The translations under genes and the position numbers were made by a program. Positions 24,558 through 33,488 of a DNA stretch of 40,461 bases are shown piece by piece. Under the pieces are notes generated by a model. The model was given only the letters and a program-made list of their open reading frames with translations, was not told where the DNA came from and did no database searches. Each line of letters opens with the position of its first letter. Position 1 is the first letter of the stretch. Origin of the DNA: Woeseia sp037968755 (GTDB taxonomy: Bacteria > Pseudomonadota > Gammaproteobacteria > Steroidobacterales > Woeseiaceae); NCBI GenBank assembly GCA_037968755.1, contig JBBKWB010000092.1:1-40461 (forward strand). The letters are read 5' to 3'.

Positions 24558-24887
24558 TCGATGAATTGAGGGGGCATTGTAGCGGGCCTTTGCCTAACAA
24601 TCACCGCCAGAAAGCAAACAACGGTTACAGAGCGGGGAAGCTAGCCAACCGTGGCGGCAGGCAGTGCCGGCCGCGGCTCGCCCGGATCCTGCGCGCGCGC
24701 GGTCTGCCAGTCTACGAACTTGGCCGGGGCCAGGGGGCGATTGTAGTTGCGTCCTGAATATTCGGTCGTGAACATGAGCTCGATCACTGCCCATGGTCCA
24801 TCCGCGGAACTGCCATTCACATTTGGATTCGATCAGCAAACAAGCCACTTATTTCAACGGTACGCTGCCGCAGCAAATCTTCCGGGC
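24558..24887. other. Spacer between methyltransferase and dusA
   Basis: About 330 bases. The only candidate is a short minus-strand frame (24641-24820), listed separately. No RNA gene, terminator or promoter stands out. Confidence 0.4.
24641..24820 (-). CDS. Small hypothetical ORF downstream of dusA
   Basis: A 59-codon frame from a GTG at 24818-24820, with an internal ATG at 24773-24775 that would give 44 aa; an in-frame TGA lies just upstream at 24833-24835. The product (PWAVIELMFTTEYSGRNY, then NRPLAPAKFVDWQTA) has a protein-like composition, but I recognise no family. It lies 67 bases after the dusA stop on the same strand. It may be a real small protein, a gene remnant or chance; no clear ribosome site is seen. 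Confidence 0.2.
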   Translation of the reverse strand: MNGSSADGPWAVIELMFTTEYSGRNYNRPLAPAKFVDWQTARAQDPGEPRPALPAATVG

Positions 24888-25853
24888 TCATGCTGCCTGC
24901 GGCACCGCTTGCAATGCCTGCTCCAGCACGTCGAAGCCACTACCCGGCAGATGGGCATGCTCACTGAGGTAGCGCCGCCACGCGCGAGCACCGGGCTGGC
25001 CGGCAAAGAGGCCGAGCATGTGGCGGGTGACGTGTTTGAGCTGAGCGCCCTCGGCAATAACCCGCTCAATGTACGGACGCATTGCGCGCACGATCGCCGC
25101 GCGATCGAGCGCGTCGCTGCTGACGTGCAGGGCCTGGTCCAGTTCAGTAATAAACCAGGGGTCGTGGTAGGCCTGACGTCCGATCATCAATCCGTCAACA
25201 TGCTGCAGATGTTCACGGGCCTGCACACAGTCATTAATGCCGCCGTTCAGGATGATGCGAAGACCGGGACGCTTTTCTTTCAGTCGATACACGCGCGGAT
25301 AGTTTAACGGCGGAATACTGCGATTCTCCTTAGGACTGAGGCCATCAAGAATCGCCACGCGCGCATGCACGACGAATGTATCGCAACCGGCATCCGCAAC
25401 TATCGCAACAAAGTTGTCGAGATACTCGTCGCTGTCATTGTCATCGATACCGATCCGGGTCTTGACGGTCACCGGACAGCCGGTCGCGCGATGCATCGCG
25501 CGCACACAATCCGCCACTTTTTTTGGCTCCGCCATCAGGCAAGCACCGAATTGCCCGCTTTGCACACGATCCGACGGGCAGCCTACATTGATGTTGATCT
25601 CATCGTAGCCGGCCTCGGCGCCCAGCGCCGCAGCGTCAGCCATTTGCGCGGGATCGGAGCCGCCGATCTGCAACGCAACAGGGTGTTCGACAGGGTCGAA
25701 CTTCAGTAGCCGTGCAGGATCACCATGCAACAGCGCGGCAGCCGTGACCATCTCGGTGTACAACAAGCTGCGTGGGCTGAACTGGCGCAGGAAGTAACGG
25801 CAGTGGCGATCAGTCCAGTCCATCATGGGCGCAATCAATATTTTGTTTTTCAT
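24888..25853 (-). CDS. dusA: tRNA-dihydrouridine synthase A
   Basis: A 322-aa FMN enzyme reducing uridine 20/20a in the tRNA D-loop. It starts MKNKILIAPMMDWTDRHCRY, the DusA hallmark, has the catalytic Cys in NVGCPS near 93, the GACLM loop, KTRIGIDDNDS, VHARVAILDGLSPKENR and the FMN-phosphate region NGGIND..GLMIGRQAYHDPW. I use the ATG at 25853, since the frame could extend upstream to 25940 but those 29 residues are unlike Dus. No strong ribosome site is visible. Confidence 0.95.
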   Translation of the reverse strand: MKNKILIAPMMDWTDRHCRYFLRQFSPRSLLYTEMVTAAALLHGDPARLLKFDPVEHPVALQIGGSDPAQMADAAALGAEAGYDEININVGCPSDRVQSGQFGACLMAEPKKVADCVRAMHRATGCPVTVKTRIGIDDNDSDEYLDNFVAIVADAGCDTFVVHARVAILDGLSPKENRSIPPLNYPRVYRLKEKRPGLRIILNGGINDCVQAREHLQHVDGLMIGRQAYHDPWFITELDQALHVSSDALDRAAIVRAMRPYIERVIAEGAQLKHVTRHMLGLFAGQPGARAWRRYLSEHAHLPGSGFDVLEQALQAVPQAA

Positions 25854-26280
25854 ACGGCAGTGACACTTTTCGCTATGGGTATCGCGAGTAGAGAATCGCA
25901 AATTCAGGCCATTGCGTAAAGATAACGGGTTGCATTGCACGATTTAATACGCGGAGTATTGTGATCAAGCGAATGGGCATCGCAAGATCTGCGATAATTG
26001 CAGATAGGTTCGCGAAGACGGGAGCATGATTTCATCTCAGCCACTCGGTGCTTATACGGCATCGAAGGGTGGTTACGGCGAACACAATAACATGCCGAAA
26101 AGTGGGCTTAGGCAACTATAAAGTTTTGTAACCATTTGCCAACCATTAGTGCACTCGCTGCACTAATACCCGTCGCTGCGCAGCGACGCGATCACGATAG
26201 TTTCCCGCAGCGTCGGTTCAAAACCCCTCATCGACAATAAGCACCATTGTGGCGCTTACCTTTCTGAACGCACGCAGCAT
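25854..26280. other. Intergenic region upstream of dusA with adjacent stem-loops
   Basis: About 430 bases without a recognisable gene. Towards its right end are two adjacent perfect inverted repeats (26145-26167 and 26171-26188), listed separately. It must also contain the dusA promoter, which I could not place. Confidence 0.45.
26145..26188. repeat. Two adjacent perfect inverted repeats
   Basis: ATTAGTGCA, a 5-base loop and TGCACTAAT at 26145-26167 are followed after three bases by the 18-base palindrome CGTCGCTGCGCAGCGACG (26171-26188). They could be protein-binding sites, a small structured RNA or a transcription barrier between dusA and the EF-hand gene. No T tract follows on either strand. 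Confidence 0.6.
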
Positions 26281-26319
26281 AAAAAAAGGCGCTGGGCTCC
26301 AGCTAAGGAACCCAGCGCC
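26281..26319 (-). terminator. Intrinsic terminator of the EF-hand gene
   Basis: A 9-bp perfect stem (GGCGCTGGG/CCCAGCGCC) with a 14-base loop is followed on the minus strand by seven T. It ends the transcript of the EF-hand gene 22 bases past its stop. Confidence 0.95.
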
Positions 26320-26340
26320 CGTCGTACTACCTGGCCGGTA

Positions 26341-26589
26341 TTATTCGGCTTCTTCGGTCAGATCTTTGATGCTGTCAAACTCAATGGACGTAAGCTTACC
26401 GTCATGGTCTGCATCAGCCGCATCGAATTTGGCCATCAATTCCTGGTCAGTCGATACCTCGACTTGCGTCAGTACGCCGTCCAGATTCTGATCGAGATCA
26501 CTGAACGTTTTTTCCTTGTCCATGTCCCCGCCGAATGCCGTTCCTGCAACAAGTACTGCACTACCTACAATGGCTATAAATTTCTTCAT
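26341..26589 (-). CDS. Small exported EF-hand calcium-binding protein
   Basis: An 82-aa protein with a Sec signal peptide (KKFIAIVGSAVLVAGTAFG, cleavage near 20) and two canonical EF-hand loops: D33-N35-D37-G38-E44 and D59-D61-D63-G64-E70. Both have all calcium ligands. It would bind calcium in the periplasm or outside the cell. An AAAGGAAA ribosome site precedes the ATG, and it has its own intrinsic terminator. Its partner is unknown; similar small EF-hand proteins are common in marine proteobacteria. Confidence 0.85.
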   Translation of the reverse strand: MKKFIAIVGSAVLVAGTAFGGDMDKEKTFSDLDQNLDGVLTQVEVSTDQELMAKFDAADADHDGKLTSIEFDSIKDLTEEAE

Positions 26590-26874
26590 TGGTATTTCCT
26601 TTTGCGTGAGCGGGCGACTGCGAATTTCGCAGGACGCAACTACTCACTTGTGCGCCACACTACGCACTTCGGGATCGCGCGACGGTGTGCTACCGAACAC
26701 GGGATGGCGATCTCGCAATTCCTCAAGGCCCGGCGCACAGGAGTGCGCTTGTTGCTCCCAAACACTTAAAGTTGGAACGGAAGTCGGAGGCATTAATGTC
26801 CTAAAGCGCACACTGCGATCAGCTGTAATCGTATGCTAGCGACTCACACGGCCCGGCATGTCAGATCGGGACGG

Positions 26875-28068
26875 CTACGACTTCAGGTCGTCAGCAGGAT
26901 CTGCAAGGCGCTTAAGATCAACTGTCTGCCCGAACAGTCGCTTGCCAATAATAAAGTCGCGCGGCCGATTAACGGCATCCACGGCCATCAATCGCTCACC
27001 GCGTAAATGAAATACCGCAAACTCGTGTTCGCTCATGTTGCCGCGGACGATCTGCCGGTCGCAGCCCGCTGGAAAGCCAACCATTTGCAGCTTGAGATGG
27101 TATTGGTCGCTCCAGAACCAGGGAACTGAATCGTGGATATCGGTGCCGCCAAGCATATTGACTGCCGCTACCCGTGCCTGATCAAGGGCATTCGGTACGG
27201 ATTCCAAACGCAAACGTCGACCGAGTTGTGGGCTCGGGTGATTCGTACAGTCGCCGGCCGCGTAAATATCAGGATCCGAAGTACGGCATGATTCGTCGAC
27301 GACTATGCCGTCCGCGCATTCCAGTCCGGCCGCTTCCGCCAACTCGACGTTTGGCACAATGCCGATGCCGATAATGACCAGGTCGGCTGGAATCGTCCGT
27401 TGCCCGCAAAGCACCGAACTCACCCGTTCCTTCCCAGCAAAGCCTGTGACCTGGGTGCCTACGTGAATTGCGACTCCGTGGTCACTGTGCAGTTGGTGGT
27501 AAAACGCGCTGAGCTCCGGTGTGGCAACGCGTTGTAATACCCGCTCGCCCATTTCCAGGACGCTGACCGTTTTGCCAGCTGTCGTCGCCACTGCAGCCAC
27601 TTCAAGACCGATGTAGCCGCCACCAATAATGCAGACGTTTTGTGCATCCGCCATTTCCGCGCGAATGCGATCGACATCAGTGATCGTACGCAGATAGTGA
27701 ATGCCGGCCAGATCGGAAACTGCTGCCTGCAACTGGCGCGGCCGCGCGCCAGTGGTCAGCAGCAATTGATCGTAAGCAATGTCACCGGCCGAAGTGTGCA
27801 GTAGCTTGTCAGCACGCGCGATGTCGGTGATCTGTATGCCCGTGCGGACGTCGATGTCCTGCTTCTCGTAAAACGCTGCCTGTCGAACATACAGGTGTTC
27901 GCGCTCTTCCTTCCCGGACAAATACGCTTTGGACAATGGCGGTCGCTGATACGGTATATACGGCTCATCGCCAACAATGATGAGCTCACCGGTGTGGCCT
28001 TTTTGCCGCAGGCTGGCGGCGGCCTGACCGGCGGCATGGCCGGCACCTGCAATAACAATAATCGACAT
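26875..28068 (-). CDS. FAD-dependent ferredoxin/rubredoxin reductase family protein
   Basis: A 397-aa flavoprotein of the putidaredoxin/BphA4 reductase type. The FAD site IAGAGHAAGQAA is at 5-16, the NAD site IIGGGYIGLEVA about 147-158, and the FAD motif YAAGDCTN around 272. It passes electrons from NAD(P)H to a small iron-sulfur partner, often an oxygenase ferredoxin; none is visible here. I use the ATG at 28068. The 55 residues upstream in the same frame include translated bases of the next gene and do not look like protein. Confidence 0.9.
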   Translation of the reverse strand: MSIIVIAGAGHAAGQAAASLRQKGHTGELIIVGDEPYIPYQRPPLSKAYLSGKEEREHLYVRQAAFYEKQDIDVRTGIQITDIARADKLLHTSAGDIAYDQLLLTTGARPRQLQAAVSDLAGIHYLRTITDVDRIRAEMADAQNVCIIGGGYIGLEVAAVATTAGKTVSVLEMGERVLQRVATPELSAFYHQLHSDHGVAIHVGTQVTGFAGKERVSSVLCGQRTIPADLVIIGIGIVPNVELAEAAGLECADGIVVDESCRTSDPDIYAAGDCTNHPSPQLGRRLRLESVPNALDQARVAAVNMLGGTDIHDSVPWFWSDQYHLKLQMVGFPAGCDRQIVRGNMSEHEFAVFHLRGERLMAVDAVNRPRDFIIGKRLFGQTVDLKRLADPADDLKS

Positions 28069-28108
28069 AAGGTGTAATCCAGTAAGAACTTGTGCGACGG
28101 GCCGGACG

Positions 28109-28375
28109 TCAGGCCAGTTGCTTGTCCATTTCCTGCTCAACGGCAGAACGAATCGACGGTTCCATAAAACGCAGTGCCAGGCCCAGCTGAATATCCAGGT
28201 TGACGGAATGCTCACTGACCGCGAGCTCGCCATTAACCCCGCTGCCGGACACCTTCAGGCTATCGCCTTCCCAGTGCGAGGTGAGAGCAAACTGGCGCTG
28301 CAAGGTTTCCGCCAACTTGTCCACACGAATCTTCGCCTCGCTGCGGCCAAGGCTATGTTGTCGTTCAATTCGCAT
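28109..28375 (-). CDS. Polyhydroxyalkanoic acid system family protein
   Basis: An 88-aa protein starting MRIERQHSLGRSEAKIRVDK, with the SHWEGDSLKVSGSGVNGEL core and a LRFMEPSIRSAVEQEM end. This matches the small family annotated as putative PHA system protein, often near PHA genes. Function is unknown. The ATG at 28375 is preferred over an 18-codon upstream extension. It lies between the flavoprotein and the D-aminoacylase on the same strand. With the phasin at 19929 it suggests the host makes PHA, though no synthase is in the window. Confidence 0.8.
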   Translation of the reverse strand: MRIERQHSLGRSEAKIRVDKLAETLQRQFALTSHWEGDSLKVSGSGVNGELAVSEHSVNLDIQLGLALRFMEPSIRSAVEQEMDKQLA

Positions 28376-28440
28376 GCTGTCGTTCGCCGTGACTATTGCC
28401 CGGAATGGCCTGATTGTACCCGTAAGCAATGCGCTTGCGT

Positions 28441-30066
28441 TTACTGGTCATTGTTGGATCTCAATATTTTGCCCGGCCGCGCACCGGTCATGCTGGCGTT
28501 CTGGAGCACTGATTGACCCGCGACAAATACGTGGCGCATACCTTCAGCATACTGATGCGGATCCTCGAAAGTCGCGGTATCCCGTACCGCTGCCGCATCA
28601 AATACTGCGATATCAGCAACCGCACCGACCACAAGTCGCCCGCGATCGCCAAGGTTCAGTCGCGCCGCCGGTAACCCGCTTATACGGTATACCGCGGTAT
28701 GCAACGGCAACACGCCCTCGTCGCGTACATAGTGACCAAGAAAACGGGCAAACGTGCCGTAATTGCGCGGATGCGGCACCCGTTCGGACGGAGCTTCAAT
28801 ACCCCCATCGGAAGACGGCATGGTTTGCGGGTGTCGCATAATACGGCGCACGTCGTCCTCATTAATCGCATGGAAAACAGCACTGCAGTTGCCGGCAGCG
28901 ACCAGCTCCATCAACAACAACGCGGCATTGTCCTTGGATACCGGGCGTTCCTGCTGATCCAGAATTTCTGACAGGTTCATGCCATTCAGCGCCTGGTCAA
29001 ACGGACAACTCGCGATGACTACATTCGCAGGGTCATTGCCGCCGCGATCAACCTCGATGCGATAAACAATTTCTTTTTGCAGACGTTCTCGCTCAGCCGG
29101 ATCACGAATACGCTCGAGCAGCGCGGGCCGGCCACCATCCAGGCTCCAGCCGGGAAACAGGATCGTGAGGCTGGTCGACGAGGCCGTATACGGGTACTGG
29201 TCAATGCTGACATCGACACCGCGTGCCAGTGCTTCATCGACGAGACGCAGCGTTTCCACGGATTTGCCCCACATCGGCGCGCCCACAATTTTGTGGTGAG
29301 TTATTTGTGCAGGCAATCCACCCTCTTCCCCGATACGAATCGTTTCCGCCACACTCAGCAGAACATCGAGGCCTTCTTCGCGCATGTGGCTGATGTAAAT
29401 GCCGTTGTAACGCGCCGCGACTTTAGCCAGAGCAATAACTTCCTCCGTGCTTGCGAACCGACCCGGTGGATAGATGAGTCCGGACGAAAGCCCGAATGCA
29501 CCGGCTTGCATGGCGGTCGCTACCTGCGCACGCATCGCGTCGAGCTCGGTTGCGCTGGGTTCGCGATCATCGTCGCCAATTATCAGTTCGCGAATGGAAC
29601 CGTGACCCACGAAAGTGCCAAAATTGACCGCTGCAGGTGCGGCTTCCAGTGCATCGAAGGTTTCTGTGATGGGCAATGGCGAACTTCCGTCCGGTCCGCC
29701 GATGACTGTCGTGACACCCTGGCGTATTAGATTCTCTGCATCCGGCCAACGGAAAATGCCGTCGCGCGGGTCGTCGCGAACAGCGTGGCTGTGAATATCT
29801 ATGAAGCCCGGCGCAACGGCGAGACCGCGAGCATCAAGCTGTGACTTGCTTTGCCATTTGCGCAGATCGCCAATGGCGACGATGCGATCACCGCGCAAAC
29901 CAACATCGGCAACGGTCGGCAAATTGTCTTCGCCACTGAACACCAGGCCGCCGGTTATTACGACGTCCAGCATTTCTTGCGGCGCATCGGGCTGCGGTCC
30001 GGAACACCCTGCGAGTAGCAAAAAGGTAACTGTAGCCAGCCACTTGACCGATCGTGTATTCAACAT
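28441..30066 (-). CDS. N-acyl-D-amino-acid deacylase (D-aminoacylase), lipoprotein
   Basis: A 541-aa amidohydrolase-superfamily enzyme with a lipoprotein signal (LLLAGC, Cys at 21). Metal-binding PGFIDIHSHAVRDD is about 87-100, with LSSGLIYPPGRF, YISHMREEG, ITHHKIVG and SSDGG (Asp) further on, the D-aminoacylase order. It hydrolyses N-acylated D-amino acids, for example from peptidoglycan or D-peptides, in the periplasm. It follows the Tricorn-like protease by 36 bases and is probably co-transcribed, which suggests peptide scavenging. Confidence 0.93.
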   Translation of the reverse strand: MLNTRSVKWLATVTFLLLAGCSGPQPDAPQEMLDVVITGGLVFSGEDNLPTVADVGLRGDRIVAIGDLRKWQSKSQLDARGLAVAPGFIDIHSHAVRDDPRDGIFRWPDAENLIRQGVTTVIGGPDGSSPLPITETFDALEAAPAAVNFGTFVGHGSIRELIIGDDDREPSATELDAMRAQVATAMQAGAFGLSSGLIYPPGRFASTEEVIALAKVAARYNGIYISHMREEGLDVLLSVAETIRIGEEGGLPAQITHHKIVGAPMWGKSVETLRLVDEALARGVDVSIDQYPYTASSTSLTILFPGWSLDGGRPALLERIRDPAERERLQKEIVYRIEVDRGGNDPANVVIASCPFDQALNGMNLSEILDQQERPVSKDNAALLLMELVAAGNCSAVFHAINEDDVRRIMRHPQTMPSSDGGIEAPSERVPHPRNYGTFARFLGHYVRDEGVLPLHTAVYRISGLPAARLNLGDRGRLVVGAVADIAVFDAAAVRDTATFEDPHQYAEGMRHVFVAGQSVLQNASMTGARPGKILRSNNDQ

Positions 30067-30102
30067 TTGCCGTCCTTACTCCAGGAATTTCGTTGACAAT
30101 AT

Positions 30103-33100
30103 CTACTGACCGACTGCCCGTGGGTACGGCGGCGCTTCATCCGGAACCGGGTCGACGAAATCACGCAGTTGTTCCATGACCTCTGCGATGCCCCGCTCCA
30201 GTTGTGTGTCCCGACCCTGATTTGTTGCTATCGGGTCGAGCGCTACCTCGATGTCCGGCGTGACGCCTTGGTTTTCAATTGTCCAATTATGCTCAGCATC
30301 GTAGAAACGGAAGAACGGCACAACAATAGAACCACCGTCCATCAGGTCCGGGTTGGCTGCGATGCCGATCAAGCCGCCCCAGGTCCGTGTGCCCAACAGC
30401 GTGCCTATGCCAAGTTGGCGAAATGAGTACGGCAGAAAGTCACCGCCAGAGCCGGCATCCTGGTCGATCAGCATGACCTTCGGCCCATGCAGCGCGCCTG
30501 CCGGTGTGTTGTAAACCAATCCGTCGCGATCCTTCCAACCTGACAGGTGCCGGCGACTGAGTACGTCCGTAATATAGTTCGCAGCCTGGCCGCCGCCGTT
30601 AGATCGTTCATCAACAATGAGCGCATCGCGATCGAGTTGCGCAAAGAACATGCGATTGAAGAAGGTAAAGCCCGCGCCCGCAGTATTCGGCAGGTAAACG
30701 TAACCGACACGACCATCACTCGCCTCATGCACCTGCCGGCGGTTGTTTTCAACCCAGTTCCACAACCGTATCTCGCGTTCGGAATCCACCGGTTCGACAA
30801 GGATGTCACGGGCATCACGGCCATTTGCGCGCGCCGCAATCCGCAACGTCAACTGCTCACCAACGGTGCCTTGCAAGCGCTCGAAAATATTGTCTGCCGC
30901 CGTGAGTTCCTGACCGTTGATCGCGAGGATATATTCGCCCGCACGCATGTCATTGCCAGGCTTTGCCAACGGCGCTGCCAGGAAAGGGTTCCAGCTTTCG
31001 CCCGAGTAAACGTGAGTCACCCTGTAGCGGCCACTATCGATTTCCAGGTTTGCTCCCAGCAAACCGGTGGCAACTTTCTTCGGACGATATACATCGCCAC
31101 CGCCAATGCGGTTATGCCCCACCTGCATTTCCGCAATCATTGACACCATCAGGCGATTGAGATCAGCCCGCCGGCCGACGTGGTCGACGAGCGGCCGGTA
31201 GCGTTCGTAGACGGCCTGCCAATCGAGTTGATGCATGTCTGGATCGTAGAAAAAATCCTTCTCCATGCGCCAGGCTTCGTCGAAAATTTGTGCCCACTCT
31301 TTTTGCGGCTCCACCTGAACTTGTAAGCCACTAAGGTCCAGTGGTTCCGCTTCAAGTTCGTCGTCGATTTCTGCTGTCTCCAGTGTGTCATCGACTTTGC
31401 TGATCAAGAGATGTTTGCCATCGGCACTGAGAGCAAATTCGCTGACGCCCTGCAACAACGAAGTGGTTTCCAGCTCTTCGAAATCGAAGCGTAATAACTC
31501 ATTAGCCGAATTTTCATCATTGCCCGGTGTTTCGACCGTTGCTCCGGGCTGTACGGACTTGACGAAATACAAGTGGCCATCGTCCGCCGCAGCAAGATTA
31601 CTGTAGTTGGCTTCGGCAATTGGTAATCCGACGATGCGCGTACTGAGGTTGCGCAAGTCGATTCGGGTGGCTTTCACCGCAGTGTCAGACGATTCTTTCT
31701 CCGATTCGTCGGCACTCTCGTCCAAGGAGGAATCTTCGTCACCTGGTTTCGGCGCCAACGGCGAGTCGCCGTCCGCGGTCAGCACAACGGCATAGAGACC
31801 AGCGCGATACGGCCGCTCCTGGCTGCTCATGTTCAAGCCAATCTGTAGCGGCCCGGAGTTTGTCGACGCGGCGAAGAACAAATACATACCGTCGCGGCTA
31901 AATGCCGGTGCTGCAGTATCCGCATTGCCATCGGAAATCGTATAGCGCTCACCACTCGCAAAGTTGTACAGCACGAGGTCACGATAGTAGTTCGCCTGCT
32001 CGTTCGTGTGCGCGAGCCAGGCACCATCAGGGGAAATGGCGACCTCGAATACTTCACGACGAGCATTGCTCGCGATGTGTTTGCTGGTGCCGTTATTGAC
32101 ATCAAGCGCGAACAGATTGAGGTGATTGTCCTGATACACGATACGACCATTGCTGCCCGCACCCCAGGCCAGCAATTCATAGAAGTGTTCGCCCAACCTG
32201 ATCTCGCGACGCTTACCCATGCCGGATTGGTCCGCGATAACGACACGTTGTCCCTGCAATGATTCGACTATGTAGGCAAGGCGGTTACCATCTGGCGACC
32301 ACAAGCCGCCGTACTCACGGGTAGCGGGCGATGAACTGATATTGCGTGTCGACCCGTCTTCAATGGGTACGGTAAAGAGTTCGCCACGGGCCGCGACGAT
32401 AGCCCGCTTGCCGGTAGGCGAGATATTCGCCGACTGCACGGTTTTGCTGGCGTCTTTCCACTGGCTGCGCCGTTCCGCAAGGTCGGGGTGAATATCGATA
32501 CGTATTTCTCTGCTCTCGGCCGAACCGAGATCGAGTTCATGCAGGCGCCCACCTGCCGCGTAGACCAATTTATTGCCATGACCGCCAACATTTTGCACAT
32601 CCCAGCTTGTTTCATTACTGATCCGGCTAACACCCGCACTGGACGGATCGTAGTGATATACGTTGAAACGCCCGGCATCCCGATCGGAAATGAAGTACAG
32701 CTGGTCACCCAGCCATAGCGGACCGAAGTTTGTCGAGCGAGCACCGGGCACCACCGTTACCGTTTCAGCCGCCACGTCCATGATCTGGATAGCTGGCGTG
32801 GTCCCTCCCCGGTACCCGCGCCAGCCCGCAGTGCCTCGGAACAGGCCGTTGTAACCCGACCCGAACGCAATGAAGGCGAGGTGCGAATCATCCGCGTCGT
32901 AGACGCCACGAAAAACCCGCGCCGCCATCCGTTTTTCCGGCAATCCGCCAGCAAGCGCTGCTACGTACAGCTGCCCCGAGCGGCCGTGATCGGTTTCCCG
33001 CGCCGATACGAACGTGACGCCACTACCATCGGCGGTCCAGCCTGTAGGCGTATCGTCGGCGGGATGCCAGGTCAAACGCGTAGGCTGGCCACCGGCTGTC

Positions 33101-33378
33101 GGAATGACGAAGACATCGTCGTTGCCGTCGTAATCCGCCATGTACGCAATCAGCGACCCATCCGGGGAGAATGCAGGCATATACTCACCCGCCGGATCCG
33201 AGGTCAGGCGTCGCGGCTCCGAGCCATCACGGTTAGCAACCCAGATATCCCCGGCATAGACGAACGCGAGATGCTGAGCCGAAAGGTCCGGCTCCTCGAG
33301 CATTAATGTCTGCTGCGCGCAAACGGAAATCGGCAGAAATGCAAGCAACAGGCCGGCGACGTTCTGGAACAGCTTCAT
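30103..33378 (-). CDS. Tricorn-like exported protease (S41 family, PDZ)
   Basis: A 1091-aa protease. Signal peptide 1-21 (AFLPISVCA), then two beta-propellers from WD40-like/PD40 repeats (GDIWVANRDGSEPRRLT, FSPDGSLIAYMAD), an acidic linker (540-560), a core domain, a PDZ domain (LGANLEIDSGRYRV onwards) and a C-terminal S41 peptidase domain. Likely catalytic residues are His755 (VGHNRI), Ser977 (DAGSGGD) and Glu1035 (NWTIENQG). It degrades short peptides, probably in the periplasm. A sigma-70 promoter is upstream and the D-aminoacylase gene follows. Length is typical. Confidence 0.93.
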   Translation of the reverse strand: MKLFQNVAGLLLAFLPISVCAQQTLMLEEPDLSAQHLAFVYAGDIWVANRDGSEPRRLTSDPAGEYMPAFSPDGSLIAYMADYDGNDDVFVIPTAGGQPTRLTWHPADDTPTGWTADGSGVTFVSARETDHGRSGQLYVAALAGGLPEKRMAARVFRGVYDADDSHLAFIAFGSGYNGLFRGTAGWRGYRGGTTPAIQIMDVAAETVTVVPGARSTNFGPLWLGDQLYFISDRDAGRFNVYHYDPSSAGVSRISNETSWDVQNVGGHGNKLVYAAGGRLHELDLGSAESREIRIDIHPDLAERRSQWKDASKTVQSANISPTGKRAIVAARGELFTVPIEDGSTRNISSSPATREYGGLWSPDGNRLAYIVESLQGQRVVIADQSGMGKRREIRLGEHFYELLAWGAGSNGRIVYQDNHLNLFALDVNNGTSKHIASNARREVFEVAISPDGAWLAHTNEQANYYRDLVLYNFASGERYTISDGNADTAAPAFSRDGMYLFFAASTNSGPLQIGLNMSSQERPYRAGLYAVVLTADGDSPLAPKPGDEDSSLDESADESEKESSDTAVKATRIDLRNLSTRIVGLPIAEANYSNLAAADDGHLYFVKSVQPGATVETPGNDENSANELLRFDFEELETTSLLQGVSEFALSADGKHLLISKVDDTLETAEIDDELEAEPLDLSGLQVQVEPQKEWAQIFDEAWRMEKDFFYDPDMHQLDWQAVYERYRPLVDHVGRRADLNRLMVSMIAEMQVGHNRIGGGDVYRPKKVATGLLGANLEIDSGRYRVTHVYSGESWNPFLAAPLAKPGNDMRAGEYILAINGQELTAADNIFERLQGTVGEQLTLRIAARANGRDARDILVEPVDSEREIRLWNWVENNRRQVHEASDGRVGYVYLPNTAGAGFTFFNRMFFAQLDRDALIVDERSNGGGQAANYITDVLSRRHLSGWKDRDGLVYNTPAGALHGPKVMLIDQDAGSGGDFLPYSFRQLGIGTLLGTRTWGGLIGIAANPDLMDGGSIVVPFFRFYDAEHNWTIENQGVTPDIEVALDPIATNQGRDTQLERGIAEVMEQLRDFVDPVPDEAPPYPRAVGQ

Positions 33379-33447
33379 TGGCGCACCTTGTTATTGACAA
33401 CCGTATCCCGGACAGGACCAGGCCATTCGTTTTTGGGCAAGGGCCGG

Positions 33448-33476
33448 AGTATAAGCCGCCGTCGGGGTGCTACCAA
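33448..33476 (-). promoter_or_regulatory. Sigma-70 promoter of the Tricorn-like protease gene
   Basis: On the minus strand TTGGTA, a 17-base spacer, then TATACT; -35 matches four of six and -10 five of six. It lies 70 bases upstream of the ATG, in the 110-base gap after the histidine kinase gene. Confidence 0.65.
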
Positions 33477-33488
33477 GTCGCGCAAGGG

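Noticed and set aside
26119..26145. Perfect TAAAGTTT with an 11-base spacer and GCCAACCA on the plus strand
   Set aside because: The -10 matches only five of eight bases and no plus-strand gene follows; it could only matter if an RNA is transcribed there.
28069..28233. N-terminal extension of the flavoprotein to 28233
   Set aside because: The added 55 residues overlap the upstream PHA-system gene in another frame, and the FAD motif begins right after the ATG at 28068.
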